A stretch of 64,000 bases of DNA from Streptomyces dysideae (lineage in GTDB: Bacteria; Actinomycetota; Actinomycetes; Streptomycetales; Streptomycetaceae). The position numbers and the translations under genes are program-made. The DNA lies in contig NZ_KQ949080.1 in the NCBI RefSeq assembly GCF_001514305.1, positions 203,057 to 267,056 on the forward strand, read 5' to 3'. How positions within the stretch are numbered: the stretch's first letter is position 1; each line of letters begins with the position of its first letter. A model generated the notes under the pieces. That model was not told where the DNA came from, ran no database searches, and was given only the letters and a program-made list of their open reading frames with translations. Below, in pieces: positions 50,675-59,188 of this stretch.

Positions 50675-51952
50675 CTAACGGGTCCGAGGGCTTGTGACCT
50701 GCGGCGCACCTACGGCTGTACCGACCTCCGGAGACGGAGTTCCGAGCGCCGAAGACGCCTTGGCCCTGTCCGCCGCGGGTGATGTGGCGAGAGCCACGTT
50801 TCGTGCGTCGGGCGGGGCTGGGGACTGCGTCTGCGCCCCGGCGTGGTCCTGCCGCGAGTCGTTGACGCGGTGCAGTTCGCGTCCCGCTCCGACGAGTTCT
50901 GATTGCGCCGCGCTAACGAACTCCGCGGCGAAGCCGAACCGGTCGGCGAGCGCGTACGCCTCGTCGTCGAGGTCGGTGATCTGTTCGCCTGCCGTCTCCA
51001 GAGCTTCCCGAAGGCGTTCCAGGACGCCGTGCTCGGGATGAAGGAGGTGATCGACCGCCTGGGCAAGGCCGGCACCGTTCTCGGCGGCCCTGATCTGGTC
51101 GGTCAGCCGCAGGACTTCGGCTCCGGCGGTGTAGAGCCCGAGAGGGTTGGCCGGGCTGGTCAACCGGCTCGTGTCGAGGTCCGGGTCCAGATCGACGCTG
51201 TACCGGGCGGCGCGGAGCATCTCGGCTGCGTGGGAGGCGATGGCGACGCGTTCAGCCTGCGGGGTGGTGGTCGCCAGGCGGTGACGGCGGCCGTACCAGT
51301 CCTCGATCTGCTGGAAACCGGCGTGCTTGAGGAGCGTGGCGGACAGGTCGTCGCTGGCGCCCTTCGCCGAGACACTGCCGCTGGGCTCTGCGCTGATGGT
51401 GATGTAGGGGGCAGGCACGGGGGTCTCCTGGGCACGGGGTGTCGGGCGCGGGGCTGCAGGCAGGTGGCCGAGTTCGGTGGCGATGCGGTGGCACTCGGTC
51501 TGGAGACGGAAGGCGTCGCGGTAGGTGTTGTGGAGGCTGCCGTCCTCGCGGGCGAGGGTGGCCACGACGTGCACTTGCCGTGCCTGGTTGCGCACGGCGA
51601 TCCACCGGCAGGCGTCCGGATCGCCCTCCGGGGCGATGCCGGTGGCCGCCACCACCCGGCGGGCCACCCAGGCCCACTGCGAGTCGGTCAGGTCGGGGTG
51701 CCGGGGATCGGAGCGGACCGAGCAGACCCACACTGGCCGCTCGGGAGCTCGGGCCCCGAGGCGCTCGACGGGTGCGTCGAGGGCGTGGGCCAGGTACGCC
51801 AGCGCGTCGGTCTGGGTGAGCATCTCGATCGGGGCGCCGTGGCCGTCCCCCGCGATCAGGCGGGGGTTGGTGTGGTTGCCGCGCTCGCCTGGCCCGTACA
51901 GGTACTCAAGGAGGCCGACGGTATGGCTGGCACGCTGCAGGTGGGCGATCAC
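50675..51952 (-). CDS. Relaxase-like protein lacking two metal histidines
   Basis: This 425-residue protein (GTG 51952) is a paralogue of the relaxase at 17.8 kb. It shares LLEYLYGPGERGNHTNP, VWVCSVRSDP...L(T)DSQW...VARRVV, EGDPDACRWIAVR and the following segment. Where the functional relaxase has RHADDHIHI, this one has RNQARQVHV: the first two histidines are Asn122 and Gln126, leaving only His128. It therefore probably binds DNA or oriT without nicking, or interferes with the true relaxase. The C-terminal half is helical with no clear domain. A 35-nt conserved box lies upstream. Confidence 0.75.
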   Translation of the reverse strand: MIAHLQRASHTVGLLEYLYGPGERGNHTNPRLIAGDGHGAPIEMLTQTDALAYLAHALDAPVERLGARAPERPVWVCSVRSDPRHPDLTDSQWAWVARRVVAATGIAPEGDPDACRWIAVRNQARQVHVVATLAREDGSLHNTYRDAFRLQTECHRIATELGHLPAAPRPTPRAQETPVPAPYITISAEPSGSVSAKGASDDLSATLLKHAGFQQIEDWYGRRHRLATTTPQAERVAIASHAAEMLRAARYSVDLDPDLDTSRLTSPANPLGLYTAGAEVLRLTDQIRAAENGAGLAQAVDHLLHPEHGVLERLREALETAGEQITDLDDEAYALADRFGFAAEFVSAAQSELVGAGRELHRVNDSRQDHAGAQTQSPAPPDARNVALATSPAADRAKASSALGTPSPEVGTAVGAPQVTSPRTR

Positions 51953-52497
51953 GGCGTCTACCTCGAAGGGGAGTGGTGAACGGGAGCCCGGGTGGTCGGG
52001 CCGTCGGGGAGAGAGGATCCGCGGAATCCGCGATTTGGCCTGGCCGGAGATGGGTGGTAGACGGCTGCGGTCACCCCGGTGGACCTCCCCCCGAGTGGTG
52101 GACACTTGACCGCAGGCCCCGGCTCATCGAGTCCGTAGTCGCAGGCAAAGTGCGCCAGACGGAGCGGGCGAAGTGGGCGTCGTTGTGCGGGCGGGCCAAG
52201 CAGCCGTCCTGGCGGAGGAGGGGGCCCCGACCGGATGGACGCCGCCATCCACGGACTGACCGAACTCGCCGACTCCGAACGGCTCGCCATCGTGGCCGGA
52301 CCCCATAAAGGCCAACGTCCCCGGCAACCTCGGGGACCGTGCGTGCAGGAGGTGAAGCAGCGCCGTCTCTGGGAATGCTGAGCCCCGGTACGACCCTCGC
52401 GCCCGAAGTGCGAAAGGGGTCGGCTGCGGGTACGGCGGAACGCACTGGCGAAAGCCTCGGTGTGCATGGCGCAGCGCGCGTAGTCTGTGCGCACATC
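51953..52497. other. Divergent intergenic region with conserved box
   Basis: About 545 bp lie between the divergent relaxase-like and DUF6978-like genes. Besides the 35-nt box at 52013-52047 no gene is convincing: open frames in it are shadows with poor codon bias. Short inverted segments such as GAGGTGGAC-type GC-rich repeats occur, but none makes a clear terminator. Confidence 0.45.
52013..52047 (-). promoter_or_regulatory. 35-nt conserved box upstream of relaxase-like gene
   Basis: This copy contains the perfect inverted repeat GCGGA-A-TCCGC and the shared GAGGAT, TTTGGC and GCCGG blocks. It is 60 nt from the start codon. The order and spacing match the boxes at 31678 and 57888. Confidence 0.55.
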
Positions 52498-52986
52498 GTG
52501 AAGGGGGGCGCGTTGTCGAGACAGTCTTCGCCACTGCTGACGCAGCAGTCGGTCGGCCTGCTGCTTTCGAAGACCTCGAAGGCGACGACCGTCGGGGCGA
52601 TCGCTTGGAAGTCTCAGCGGTCTGTGACTGTGGGACTGCTCCAGGTTCGGACGGTTCTCCCGGAGCTGGAGCAGGGGATCATCCGGATCCATATCCGCTG
52701 GCCAGCGCCTTCGCAACCGCGCTACCAGTACCTCATCGGGGGAGCTTCAGTGCGCCGTCTGTGCGTCAACGATCCGCATCCCCCGTATGACGGAACCCAC
52801 AAGCACATGATCAACCCGCTGGGCAGCGAGGAAGACGCCTACCAGCCCACCGACATTCCCGCGGTGCCACTTGCGCCGCGAGTCGCTCCTGGGACCTACC
52901 GTGCCATCCTGGAAGCGTTCGCGGGCGAGTGCGAAGTGAGCCTCGGGGAAGACTTCGTCTGGACTGAGCCGGGAAGGAGGGCGTGA
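52498..52986 (+). CDS. DUF6978-like protein
   Basis: This 162-residue protein starts at GTG 52498 and overlaps the next gene (GTGA). It looks like the DUF6978 group: TQQSVGLLLSKTSKATTVGAIAWKSQRSVTVGLL, then IHIRWPAPSQPRYQYLIGGASVRRLCVNDPHPPYDGTHKHM and FAGECEVSLGEDFVW. Pairing with a DUF1828 gene is a recurring arrangement on mobile elements and is thought to be part of host-element conflict, but the activity is not known. These are the only + strand genes in this part of the element. Confidence 0.6.
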   Translation: MKGGALSRQSSPLLTQQSVGLLLSKTSKATTVGAIAWKSQRSVTVGLLQVRTVLPELEQGIIRIHIRWPAPSQPRYQYLIGGASVRRLCVNDPHPPYDGTHKHMINPLGSEEDAYQPTDIPAVPLAPRVAPGTYRAILEAFAGECEVSLGEDFVWTEPGRRA

Positions 52987-53777
52987 CAATGGACCGGAAC
53001 AGTGTCGTTGCGGCGCTCCTGAGCTTCATCAATGACCGGATCGTGACCCACAAATACGGTGACGGCCTCCTTGCGGACCTGCCCATCACCTACAGCGATG
53101 GCGACAGCGTCCGCCTCCTCCTAGAGCCCCTGGGCGCAGGTGTCCGGGTATCCGACCAGGCCTCCGCATACGAACGGCTGCTCCTCGCGGACGTAAACAC
53201 GGATACCGGCCGGGTCGCCGAGGCCATCGCCACCACGATCCGGGTGGCTGGTCTCGCCAACATCGGCAGTGAGGACGATGAGATCGCGACCTTCGGCCCG
53301 CTTGAAGACTTGGGCACGATGATGCTCGCCGTCGCACAGGCCAGCATCCGGGTTGAGCAGCTTCGCTGGCTCGCCGTTCGCCGCGCTCCTGTGCGTTTCG
53401 CGGACAGGGTTGTCGAGCGTGTGCAGTCGGTTGCAAAGCGTGACTGGAAGGTTGAGCGGAACGCGTCCCTGCGGTTGCGCTCCGGTCGGGAGCGGGCCGT
53501 GACCGTCGCCGTCGAGACACCAACCGCGGCCGCGTATGTGCAGGCCCTCAGCGCCAAGGACAAGGACCAGGCAGCCGAGCACTGCTATTACCTGTTCAGC
53601 TGGGCTGATGTACCGCAGCAGAGCCGGGTCGCTGCTCTGGACGGCCAGCGGTCTGAGTGGCCGAGCGAGCTCCTGAGCGAGCTTGGCAGTGTCGCCGATG
53701 TCGAGTTCTTCGAGAACCAGGGTGCCGTGGAGTCCGCGATCCAAAGGGCTCTCCGGGAAACTGCAACCGCGCACTGA
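52983..53777 (+). CDS. DUF1828 protein
   Basis: This 264-residue protein overlaps the preceding stop (GTG 52983; ATG 52989 is an alternative). The N-terminal domain (about 25-75) has YSDGDSVRLLLEPLGAGVRVSDQASAYERLLLADVN, the DUF1828 pattern. The C-terminal part (about 150-250) resembles the companion DUF1829 region. Such proteins are linked with phage and mobile elements, and a role in defence or toxin-antitoxin systems has been proposed for relatives. It forms a two-gene operon with the DUF6978-like gene. Confidence 0.65.
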   Translation: MTMDRNSVVAALLSFINDRIVTHKYGDGLLADLPITYSDGDSVRLLLEPLGAGVRVSDQASAYERLLLADVNTDTGRVAEAIATTIRVAGLANIGSEDDEIATFGPLEDLGTMMLAVAQASIRVEQLRWLAVRRAPVRFADRVVERVQSVAKRDWKVERNASLRLRSGRERAVTVAVETPTAAAYVQALSAKDKDQAAEHCYYLFSWADVPQQSRVAALDGQRSEWPSELLSELGSVADVEFFENQGAVESAIQRALRETATAH

Positions 53778-53932
53778 TATACGGGCCCAAAGGACCCGTT
53801 GCCTTTGGCCCACGTGACAGAAGGGACGCCCCAGCCACCTGCACGAAGCAGAGGGCGGGCCGTCTCAGGCGGCGTAGGGGGCGACGAGGAGGGTCTCGTG
53901 CTGCATACCTCTATGGTGCGGCTACGCGCGGG

Positions 53933-54922
53933 TTAATTCGTACTGGCGTTGCGCAGATGTGCGCCGAGGTAGCCGATGACGACCATGCCAGACTTGTCGG
54001 TGTCGTCGAAGAAATGCATGCGGGGTGCAGGAGGCTTGCCCGAGCCGATCCGTATGTGCGCGGCCATCACGACGCGTCTTGCAGGATCGACCTCCTTGGG
54101 CACGCGGAATGTCCGCTCCGCCAGCAGCCGCTTGTTATTGCTGACGTGTTGCGATTCGGAGAGGGCCACATCGCCCACCGCCAGCAGAGCACCGCTGGTT
54201 GCATCACGGCAGTAGGCCTGCAGGTTCATCAGCGATGGCCCGGCCACGCCGTGAAGGGCAACGGCCGCCTGCTTGGCTCCGGCGTAGGCCTGGATCGTGG
54301 CAAGGGCGTCGGCAAGGCGGGCCCGCCATGGATGTGCCGAGACATGGTGTTCCAGGGCTGCGGCCTCATCCGGGTCGCAGGTCATGCGCAGTAGCGTGCA
54401 CACCTGTTCGGCTTGCTCGAGGATGCCGTGGATGGTGGAGGCGGTCAGGAGTGCCCGTACCCCGACCGGGCCGTCGGGTTGGCCTTCTTGAGAACGCACG
54501 ATGGTGCGTGCTCGGGCGGCGTCCCGCGCGCGGAGAGCCGCGTCGCGCTGCTGTTCTGCTTCGCTCAACAGTTGGAGCGCCGTGTCGCGCTCCTTGATCG
54601 CGGCCGCGAGTTCCGCTCGTAGCGCCTCGATATCGGGCGGTGCCTGCAGTTCTTGGAACATTTGAGTGAGTTCCTGTTGCTTTGCGGTGATCTCTTGGGC
54701 GAAACGCTGCTGCGTTGCCCGTTCTGCCCGGAGTTTCGCCTCGGCCTCATTCGCCCGAGCTCGCTCCATCTCGGCCCGCTGCTCTGCTCGTTCGGCTACC
54801 TCCAGGGCCTCTCTGACCATCCTCTGGGACTTGAGAGCGAGGCGGTCCAGTTCCTGCTTCGCGTGCTCGAACTGGCCTTTGCCAACACCCCTGCCGAACG
54901 GGCTCCCCGTGGAACTCATCAT
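53933..54922 (-). CDS. Coiled-coil protein of unknown function
   Basis: This 329-residue protein starts at ATG 54922, overlapping the upstream stop (ATGATG). Residues about 15-145 form a long coiled coil rich in Glu/Arg/Gln (AERAEQRAEMERARANEAEAKLRAERATQQRFAQEITAKQQEL...). A C-terminal globular domain (about 165-329) contains YCRDATSGALLAVGDVALSE and a conserved-looking HIRIGSGKPPAPRMHFFDDT. The fold is not recognised. It is convergent with the DUF1828 operon and could be an effector or sensor of the same island; that is speculation. Confidence 0.6.
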   Translation of the reverse strand: MMSSTGSPFGRGVGKGQFEHAKQELDRLALKSQRMVREALEVAERAEQRAEMERARANEAEAKLRAERATQQRFAQEITAKQQELTQMFQELQAPPDIEALRAELAAAIKERDTALQLLSEAEQQRDAALRARDAARARTIVRSQEGQPDGPVGVRALLTASTIHGILEQAEQVCTLLRMTCDPDEAAALEHHVSAHPWRARLADALATIQAYAGAKQAAVALHGVAGPSLMNLQAYCRDATSGALLAVGDVALSESQHVSNNKRLLAERTFRVPKEVDPARRVVMAAHIRIGSGKPPAPRMHFFDDTDKSGMVVIGYLGAHLRNASTN

Positions 54923-55128
54923 GCCGACCCACTCATGAGTGAGGCGCCTCGGCACTTTGTGCAGGCCTCCGCCTTGCCCCGCTGTCGGGCTTCGGACAGC
55001 GGGACTTCCTCGACGGGGTGCGCCGTCCAACTGTGGACGTCCGCGGTCTTCTGTCCCCCAGTGATGCCTGGACAGTCAGGGCGAGCGTGGTGGTAGTCCC
55101 CGCCCCCTGTGATGTAGACGATTGTCAT
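54919..55128 (-). CDS. Small Cys/His protein, possible zinc-binding
   Basis: This 69-residue protein from ATG 55128 (GGGAGGGG upstream) has YHHARPDCPGITGG and about 30 residues later ACTKCRGASL, a C...C-x2-C arrangement that may bind zinc. Small proteins of this type often precede defence or DNA-processing genes on actinobacterial elements. Its stop overlaps the coiled-coil gene, so the two form a pair. Confidence 0.55.
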   Translation of the reverse strand: MTIVYITGGGDYHHARPDCPGITGGQKTADVHSWTAHPVEEVPLSEARQRGKAEACTKCRGASLMSGSA

Positions 55129-55258
55129 GGGCCCCTCCCGGTCAGCGGACTTATCATCCACCCATCTGCGGTCACTTGCGGTCGGCGTCTTGGATTCGTA
55201 TCCATGCCTTCTGGCAGGGAGAGAGATCCGGTGCCCCGCCGAAGCGAGGCACCGGGCG

Positions 55259-55755
55259 TCAGAAGTGGGGGTTTTCGGTGGGCCGGTCGGCGCCGGTGGC
55301 CGCTTCGAGCAGCTCGGTCAGGTCGCCGGGCTCGGAGGAGCGTTGATCAATCCACCAGCCGGCGCGGGTGATCGTGCGAGCCGCCTCCTCGATCTCCTCC
55401 CACTCCGCCTCACTGGTCTCGCCTTCGAGGACCAGAGCGGTGTACGCGGCAGCCAGGACCTGGTGGCGGCAGCGCACGCCCCAGGCGACGGCGCGCTCGC
55501 GGCCTTCGAGGGGCGGCATTCGGTACTGTTCCGACCAGGCTTCGGACGCGGCCTGCTCTTCGGTGCGCTTGGCCTCCAGCCAGGCGGCCTTTTCCTGCTC
55601 GTGGCCATCCTTCGCGGCCCGCCAGCAATCGGTGCACTCCTGCTTGGAGAGCCACTCGGCGAACCCCGCGCGACGGTCGGCCGCCCGGTCGGACAGGTCT
55701 CGCTCAGCCTGGTGCCCACAGGAATGGGTGATCTGCCAAGAGTTTTCACGGCCAT
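55259..55755 (-). pseudogene. Frameshifted hypothetical gene (zinc-finger-like)
   Basis: The coherent frame reads NSWQITHSCGHQAERDL..., then EWLSKQECTDCWRAAKDG, then KAAWLEAKRTEEQAASEAWS and ends DRPTENPHF. THSCGH and ECTDC form a zinc-finger-like Cys/His set. The only good start, ATG 55755 with AAGGAG, is in a different frame. Both join if one A is added to the A4 run at about 55744-55747, giving MAVKNSWQITHSCG. Either a one-base deletion has broken the gene, or it is a sequencing error. The in-frame ATG at 55519 would give only 86 residues. Confidence 0.65.
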
Positions 55756-55781
55756 GGGAACTGCTCCTTACGGGAGTTGGG

Positions 55782-56555
55782 TCAGCGGTTGCGGGAGAAC
55801 GCGATGCGCGGGTCCACCGGGCGGGCCGCCGGGCCGGAGGCGGCGGGCGCGGCCACCGGCGCCTTACCCGGCAGTCCGGCGCGGGCGGGACTGGCGGCGA
55901 GCGCGGCGGCGCTCATGGGGAGCTTCTGAGTGGTGAAGCCCTGATCGCGCTGGTGGCGCGCTGCCGTCGTGGGCGCGGGTGAGTGGCGCGCGGCTATGTC
56001 CTGGGCGAGGAGGGGCTGCACGGCTACCTGGAGGTCGGCCTGGTGCATCGCCAGCGTGGCAGTGGCGACCTTGTCGAGCGCCTCGCTGCGGTGCGTGGTG
56101 ATGGGCAGCATGTAGATGTCCAGGCCCGGGTTGTGCCGCCAGCCGTGCTCTTCCAGGATGAGCGGGCTGCCGAGAGCGGAGGAACCGTCGGCGGTGGCGG
56201 CGACCACACCGAGCTGCGGATGTTCGGCGAACGCGACGTCCGGCTCGACGCGCGGGGGCCGGTCGAGGGCGGGCGCTGGTCCGGAGGTCAGCGAGGGGTC
56301 GAACGCGGCGTCCACGTCGACCCGGTAGCCGGCCTTGCGTAGTAGCGCGACGGCCCGGGTGGTGCGGCCCTGCCCGTCACGCTGCTGGTCGGCCAGCGCG
56401 TACAGGTTGGGGCGGTCGGGGACGGGGTGGAAGTCGAATCCCTTCAACATCCAGGTGCTTGCCGCCAGTTGCTTGGGGTTGGCGGCGACGATGCCGAAGT
56501 CGGGGTGGCGGCCGACCGCGATGTCGGGAAGCGGGTCGTGCTCGGGGGTGGGCAT
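55782..56555 (-). CDS. Hypothetical protein with two similar halves
   Basis: This 257-residue protein has two repeated units: about 11-80 (IAVGRHPDFGIVAANPKQLAASTWMLKGFDFHPVPDRPNLYAL...VALLRKAGYRV) and about 105-175 (VAFAEHPQLGVVAATADGSSALGSPLILEEHGWRHNPGLDIYML...LAMHQADLQV). The shared pattern is H-P-x-x-G-(I/V)-V-A-A, a hydrophobic strand and a helix. The C-terminal part is disordered. No family is recognised, but this protein recurs in Streptomyces transfer regions. It starts with ATG after GGATCCGCC. Confidence 0.65.
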   Translation of the reverse strand: MPTPEHDPLPDIAVGRHPDFGIVAANPKQLAASTWMLKGFDFHPVPDRPNLYALADQQRDGQGRTTRAVALLRKAGYRVDVDAAFDPSLTSGPAPALDRPPRVEPDVAFAEHPQLGVVAATADGSSALGSPLILEEHGWRHNPGLDIYMLPITTHRSEALDKVATATLAMHQADLQVAVQPLLAQDIAARHSPAPTTAARHQRDQGFTTQKLPMSAAALAASPARAGLPGKAPVAAPAASGPAARPVDPRIAFSRNR

Positions 56556-56652
56556 GGCGGATCCATCCGATGGGCGCAGGGGGTGCGGGGCGGTCGAGGG
56601 CGGGGACGGTTCTGCTGGTGCGGGACATGGCGGGCTCCAAACTGGGCGGCGG

Positions 56653-57798
56653 TCAGCGACCGGGCGCGGACGAGGGTCGGGCGGGAGGCAGGGTGGGAGG
56701 TGCGGCTGAAGCTGACGGCGGCGCGGCTGGGGTCGTGCGCTGTGCGGTCGGCGAGACCGCGAGAGCGGCGGTGACCCGGGACGCCGCCGGTTCCTCCGGG
56801 GCGACTTGGCCCACCCGGGCCTGGAGCCTGCCGGGGTGGTCGGTGTGCCGGTCGGCCAGTTCGCCGCGCATGGACCGAATGTCCAACGCGTAGGAGTCGA
56901 GCTTCTGGGCGATGTAACGCAGCCGGTTCGCGTAGTGGGGATCGGCGGGTTCGCCTAGGTCCTCCCACCAGTCGGCCGTCGTGTTGAGGGACTCCACGAC
57001 GCGCTGGAGAACGCCGTCACCGGGAGCGGTCAGCTCGCTCAGCGCGGCGACGACTTCGCCCGTGTGCGACGCCGATTGGATGGAATGGGTCAGGTGGCCG
57101 AGCCGGTCGCCAAGGCTGAGCCCTTGATGGGCAGGGGGCGGCAGGCTGGGGTCGAGCAGGCCGGGATCGCACGAGACGTCGAAGCCCTCGGCCTGCAGCA
57201 TGTCGACGGCCCGGGTCACCATCTGTCGCTGCTCGACCGGGTCGGTCATGGCGGAGGGCAGCCGGTGGAAGCGCTCGCGGAACAGCACGACGGGGACGAA
57301 GCCCGCACGGTGGAGCACCGCGTCGGCACCGCTCTCCTGGGCAGGTCGCCGCGGTTCCGGCCGGGGCGGCAGGCCGAGCTGGTCCAGGCGAGTGTCGATG
57401 GCGGCGAGCAGGCGAGGGATGCTGCCGCCGTGTCGGGCGTGGGGACCGTCGGGCTCCGAGTCGTAGATCACTTCGTGGAGCGTGGAGTCGTCGGGATGCC
57501 CGCGCGTCACCAACCAGCTCCCCGGATACCCGGGTGGGTGGTCGGTGGGCGGTTCCTGTGGCGGAGAGATGATCAAGGCGCTGCCGTCGGGAAGTTCGGC
57601 ATGGACGATGTGGTCGCTGAGGCCGTACTCGACGGTGCAGGACAGTCCGCGTTGCCGAAGCGGCGTGGTCAGGTGGCTGTACGGGTGGTCATGCTCCGAC
57701 GTGCCAGCGGCGGCTTCCTCGATGAAGGGTTCGCTGGTGCGCGCCGTAATGCGTGTGCCCTCCCGCTGGAGGGTGACCAGGGTCTGATCGGGGCGCAT
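56653..57798 (-). CDS. Hypothetical transfer-region protein
   Basis: This 381-residue protein starts at ATG 57798 with GGAG upstream. The first 120 residues are strand-rich (DHIVHAELPDGSALIISPPQE...SWLVTRG), with a middle ALHRAGFVPVVLFRERFHRLP. A helical region follows about residues 180-310, including DVSCDPGLLDPSLPPPAHQGLSLGDRLGHLTHSIQSASHTGEVVAALSEL. The tail is disordered. The middle segment resembles the relaxase-like paralogue and the protein at 55.8 kb (RVDVDAAFDPSLTSG/FDVSCDPGLLDPSLP), so these genes share a domain family. A 35-nt conserved box lies upstream. Confidence 0.65.
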   Translation of the reverse strand: MRPDQTLVTLQREGTRITARTSEPFIEEAAAGTSEHDHPYSHLTTPLRQRGLSCTVEYGLSDHIVHAELPDGSALIISPPQEPPTDHPPGYPGSWLVTRGHPDDSTLHEVIYDSEPDGPHARHGGSIPRLLAAIDTRLDQLGLPPRPEPRRPAQESGADAVLHRAGFVPVVLFRERFHRLPSAMTDPVEQRQMVTRAVDMLQAEGFDVSCDPGLLDPSLPPPAHQGLSLGDRLGHLTHSIQSASHTGEVVAALSELTAPGDGVLQRVVESLNTTADWWEDLGEPADPHYANRLRYIAQKLDSYALDIRSMRGELADRHTDHPGRLQARVGQVAPEEPAASRVTAALAVSPTAQRTTPAAPPSASAAPPTLPPARPSSAPGR

Positions 57799-57887
57799 GT
57801 GGGCTTCTCCGTGGCAGCCGTCCCCAGCGGTCGACGGCGGCGGGAAGCCGCAGCCGGGCGGGGACTGCAGGGGTGGTGGCGTTCGTC

Positions 57888-57922
57888 GAGGATCCGGCGA
57901 TCGGGCGGTTTGGCCTCGCCGG
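57888..57922 (-). promoter_or_regulatory. 35-nt conserved box upstream of 57798 gene
   Basis: The box has the same length as the copies at 31678 and 52013, with shared GAGGAT, TTTGGC and GCCGG blocks. The inner inverted repeat is less clear here. It is about 90 nt before the ATG. Confidence 0.5.
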
Positions 57923-57940
57923 AAGTCGGTGCTAGAGGCT

Positions 57941-59188
57941 TCAGCGCGAGCGGCGCACGGCAGGGGGCTCTGACGCTGCCGAAGTGGGCGGCGAAGCGGC
58001 AGAGGCACCGTGCCGGCCGGTAGCGGATCGGGCCAGGGCCGCCTGGACACGCCCGGTGTGCGCGGACCGGTCATCGCCGATCCGGTCGGCCAGGTGATCG
58101 GCAGCCCGGGCCAACGCCGCTCCGCTGTAGCTGAGTTCGTCGGCGTAGTGCCAGCCTTCGGAGTTGCGGATCTCGCGGGCTCGTTCCTCGTAGAGCTCCC
58201 GCGACCCAGGCATCGACCCCTCCATGAGCGCGATGACCTGATCCCACTCGCGGCGGATCTCGCCCGCTCGCTCCAGTACGGAGTCGATCCCCCGCAGGCG
58301 CAGCAGGTCGGCGCTGATCGGGCCGTCAAGGTAGTCGGCCGGTTGCGCGGCGGCCCGGACACCGGAGAGGACTTCGGGGCCGTGGGCCAGGAAGGTCTCG
58401 ACGTGCTCCCAGGCGGCGGCGTCCCGGGCCACCATGCCGTCGGCGTAGCCGGTCTCGTCGACGGGCCAGCCGTCCTCGTCGCAGTACGAGTCGGAGACCG
58501 CGTCCCACTTGTCCGAAGCCTGCCTGATGCCGTCAGCGGCGGAGGCCAGGGCTTGGACACGCGCCCGCCATGTCGCCCGTTCGTCGGCATCTTGCGGCTG
58601 GCAGTCAGGGGTGGCGGAGGAGTCGGGAGAGGTAGGCATGGTCGTTACTCGTTCTTGTACGGGTCCCTCACCGCGAACGCGGCAGCGAGCGCGTGACGGA
58701 AGGTGGGACCGTGCCGGAGCGTCGTTCCGCTGGCCGGGGGAGGTTCCCCGGGCCGACGCCGCTGGCGAGAGACGGGCTGCTGCTGCCGCTTGGTGCGCCC
58801 GGGAGCGGATCTCGTGGTCGACGTTCTCCGCGACGAGATGCAGCTCCTCGCCGAGATCGGTCAACCGGGAGGCGATGGCGTCCAACTCGGACGCGCTGCT
58901 TCGGGCACCGTGGACGCGACACCACTCGGAGGCGGTCTCGAGCATCTGGTGCAGGCGGGCCACCGCGCCGAAGTCCTCCGTGACGGCCCCGCGGAACAGG
59001 TCGGTGAACTCCTCGGTCCGGGCTGCGGCGAGGCGGTCGCTCCCGTCAGTTGCCGGTGAGACGCCGCCCGGACTCGTGGCCGGGCTGGCCGTCAGGTGGC
59101 GCTGGAGCGGGGCGGCGTCCCCGATCGCACCGAACCGGAGACCAGGGACGAGCCCGGACCGGGAACCCGAGACCTCACGGGGGCTCAC
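57941..59188 (-). CDS. Hypothetical protein, possibly a fusion of two genes
   Basis: This 415-residue open frame starts at GTG 59188, overlapping the VirB4-like stop (GTGA). The N-terminal 170 residues are helical (LFRGAVTEDFGAVARLHQMLETASEWC, LDAIASRLTDLGEELHLVAENVDHEIRS), then a Ser/Pro/Arg linker follows. The second part (about 185-415) looks like a separate protein beginning at ATG 58639 (MPTSPDSSATPDC...), with helical repeats typical of this region (REIRNSEGWHYADELSYSGAALARAADHLAD). In most transfer operons here, such blocks are separate genes, so a lost stop codon or a natural fusion is likely. Confidence 0.6.
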   Translation of the reverse strand: MSPREVSGSRSGLVPGLRFGAIGDAAPLQRHLTASPATSPGGVSPATDGSDRLAAARTEEFTDLFRGAVTEDFGAVARLHQMLETASEWCRVHGARSSASELDAIASRLTDLGEELHLVAENVDHEIRSRAHQAAAAARLSPAASARGTSPGQRNDAPARSHLPSRARCRVRGEGPVQERVTTMPTSPDSSATPDCQPQDADERATWRARVQALASAADGIRQASDKWDAVSDSYCDEDGWPVDETGYADGMVARDAAAWEHVETFLAHGPEVLSGVRAAAQPADYLDGPISADLLRLRGIDSVLERAGEIRREWDQVIALMEGSMPGSRELYEERAREIRNSEGWHYADELSYSGAALARAADHLADRIGDDRSAHTGRVQAALARSATGRHGASAASPPTSAASEPPAVRRSR

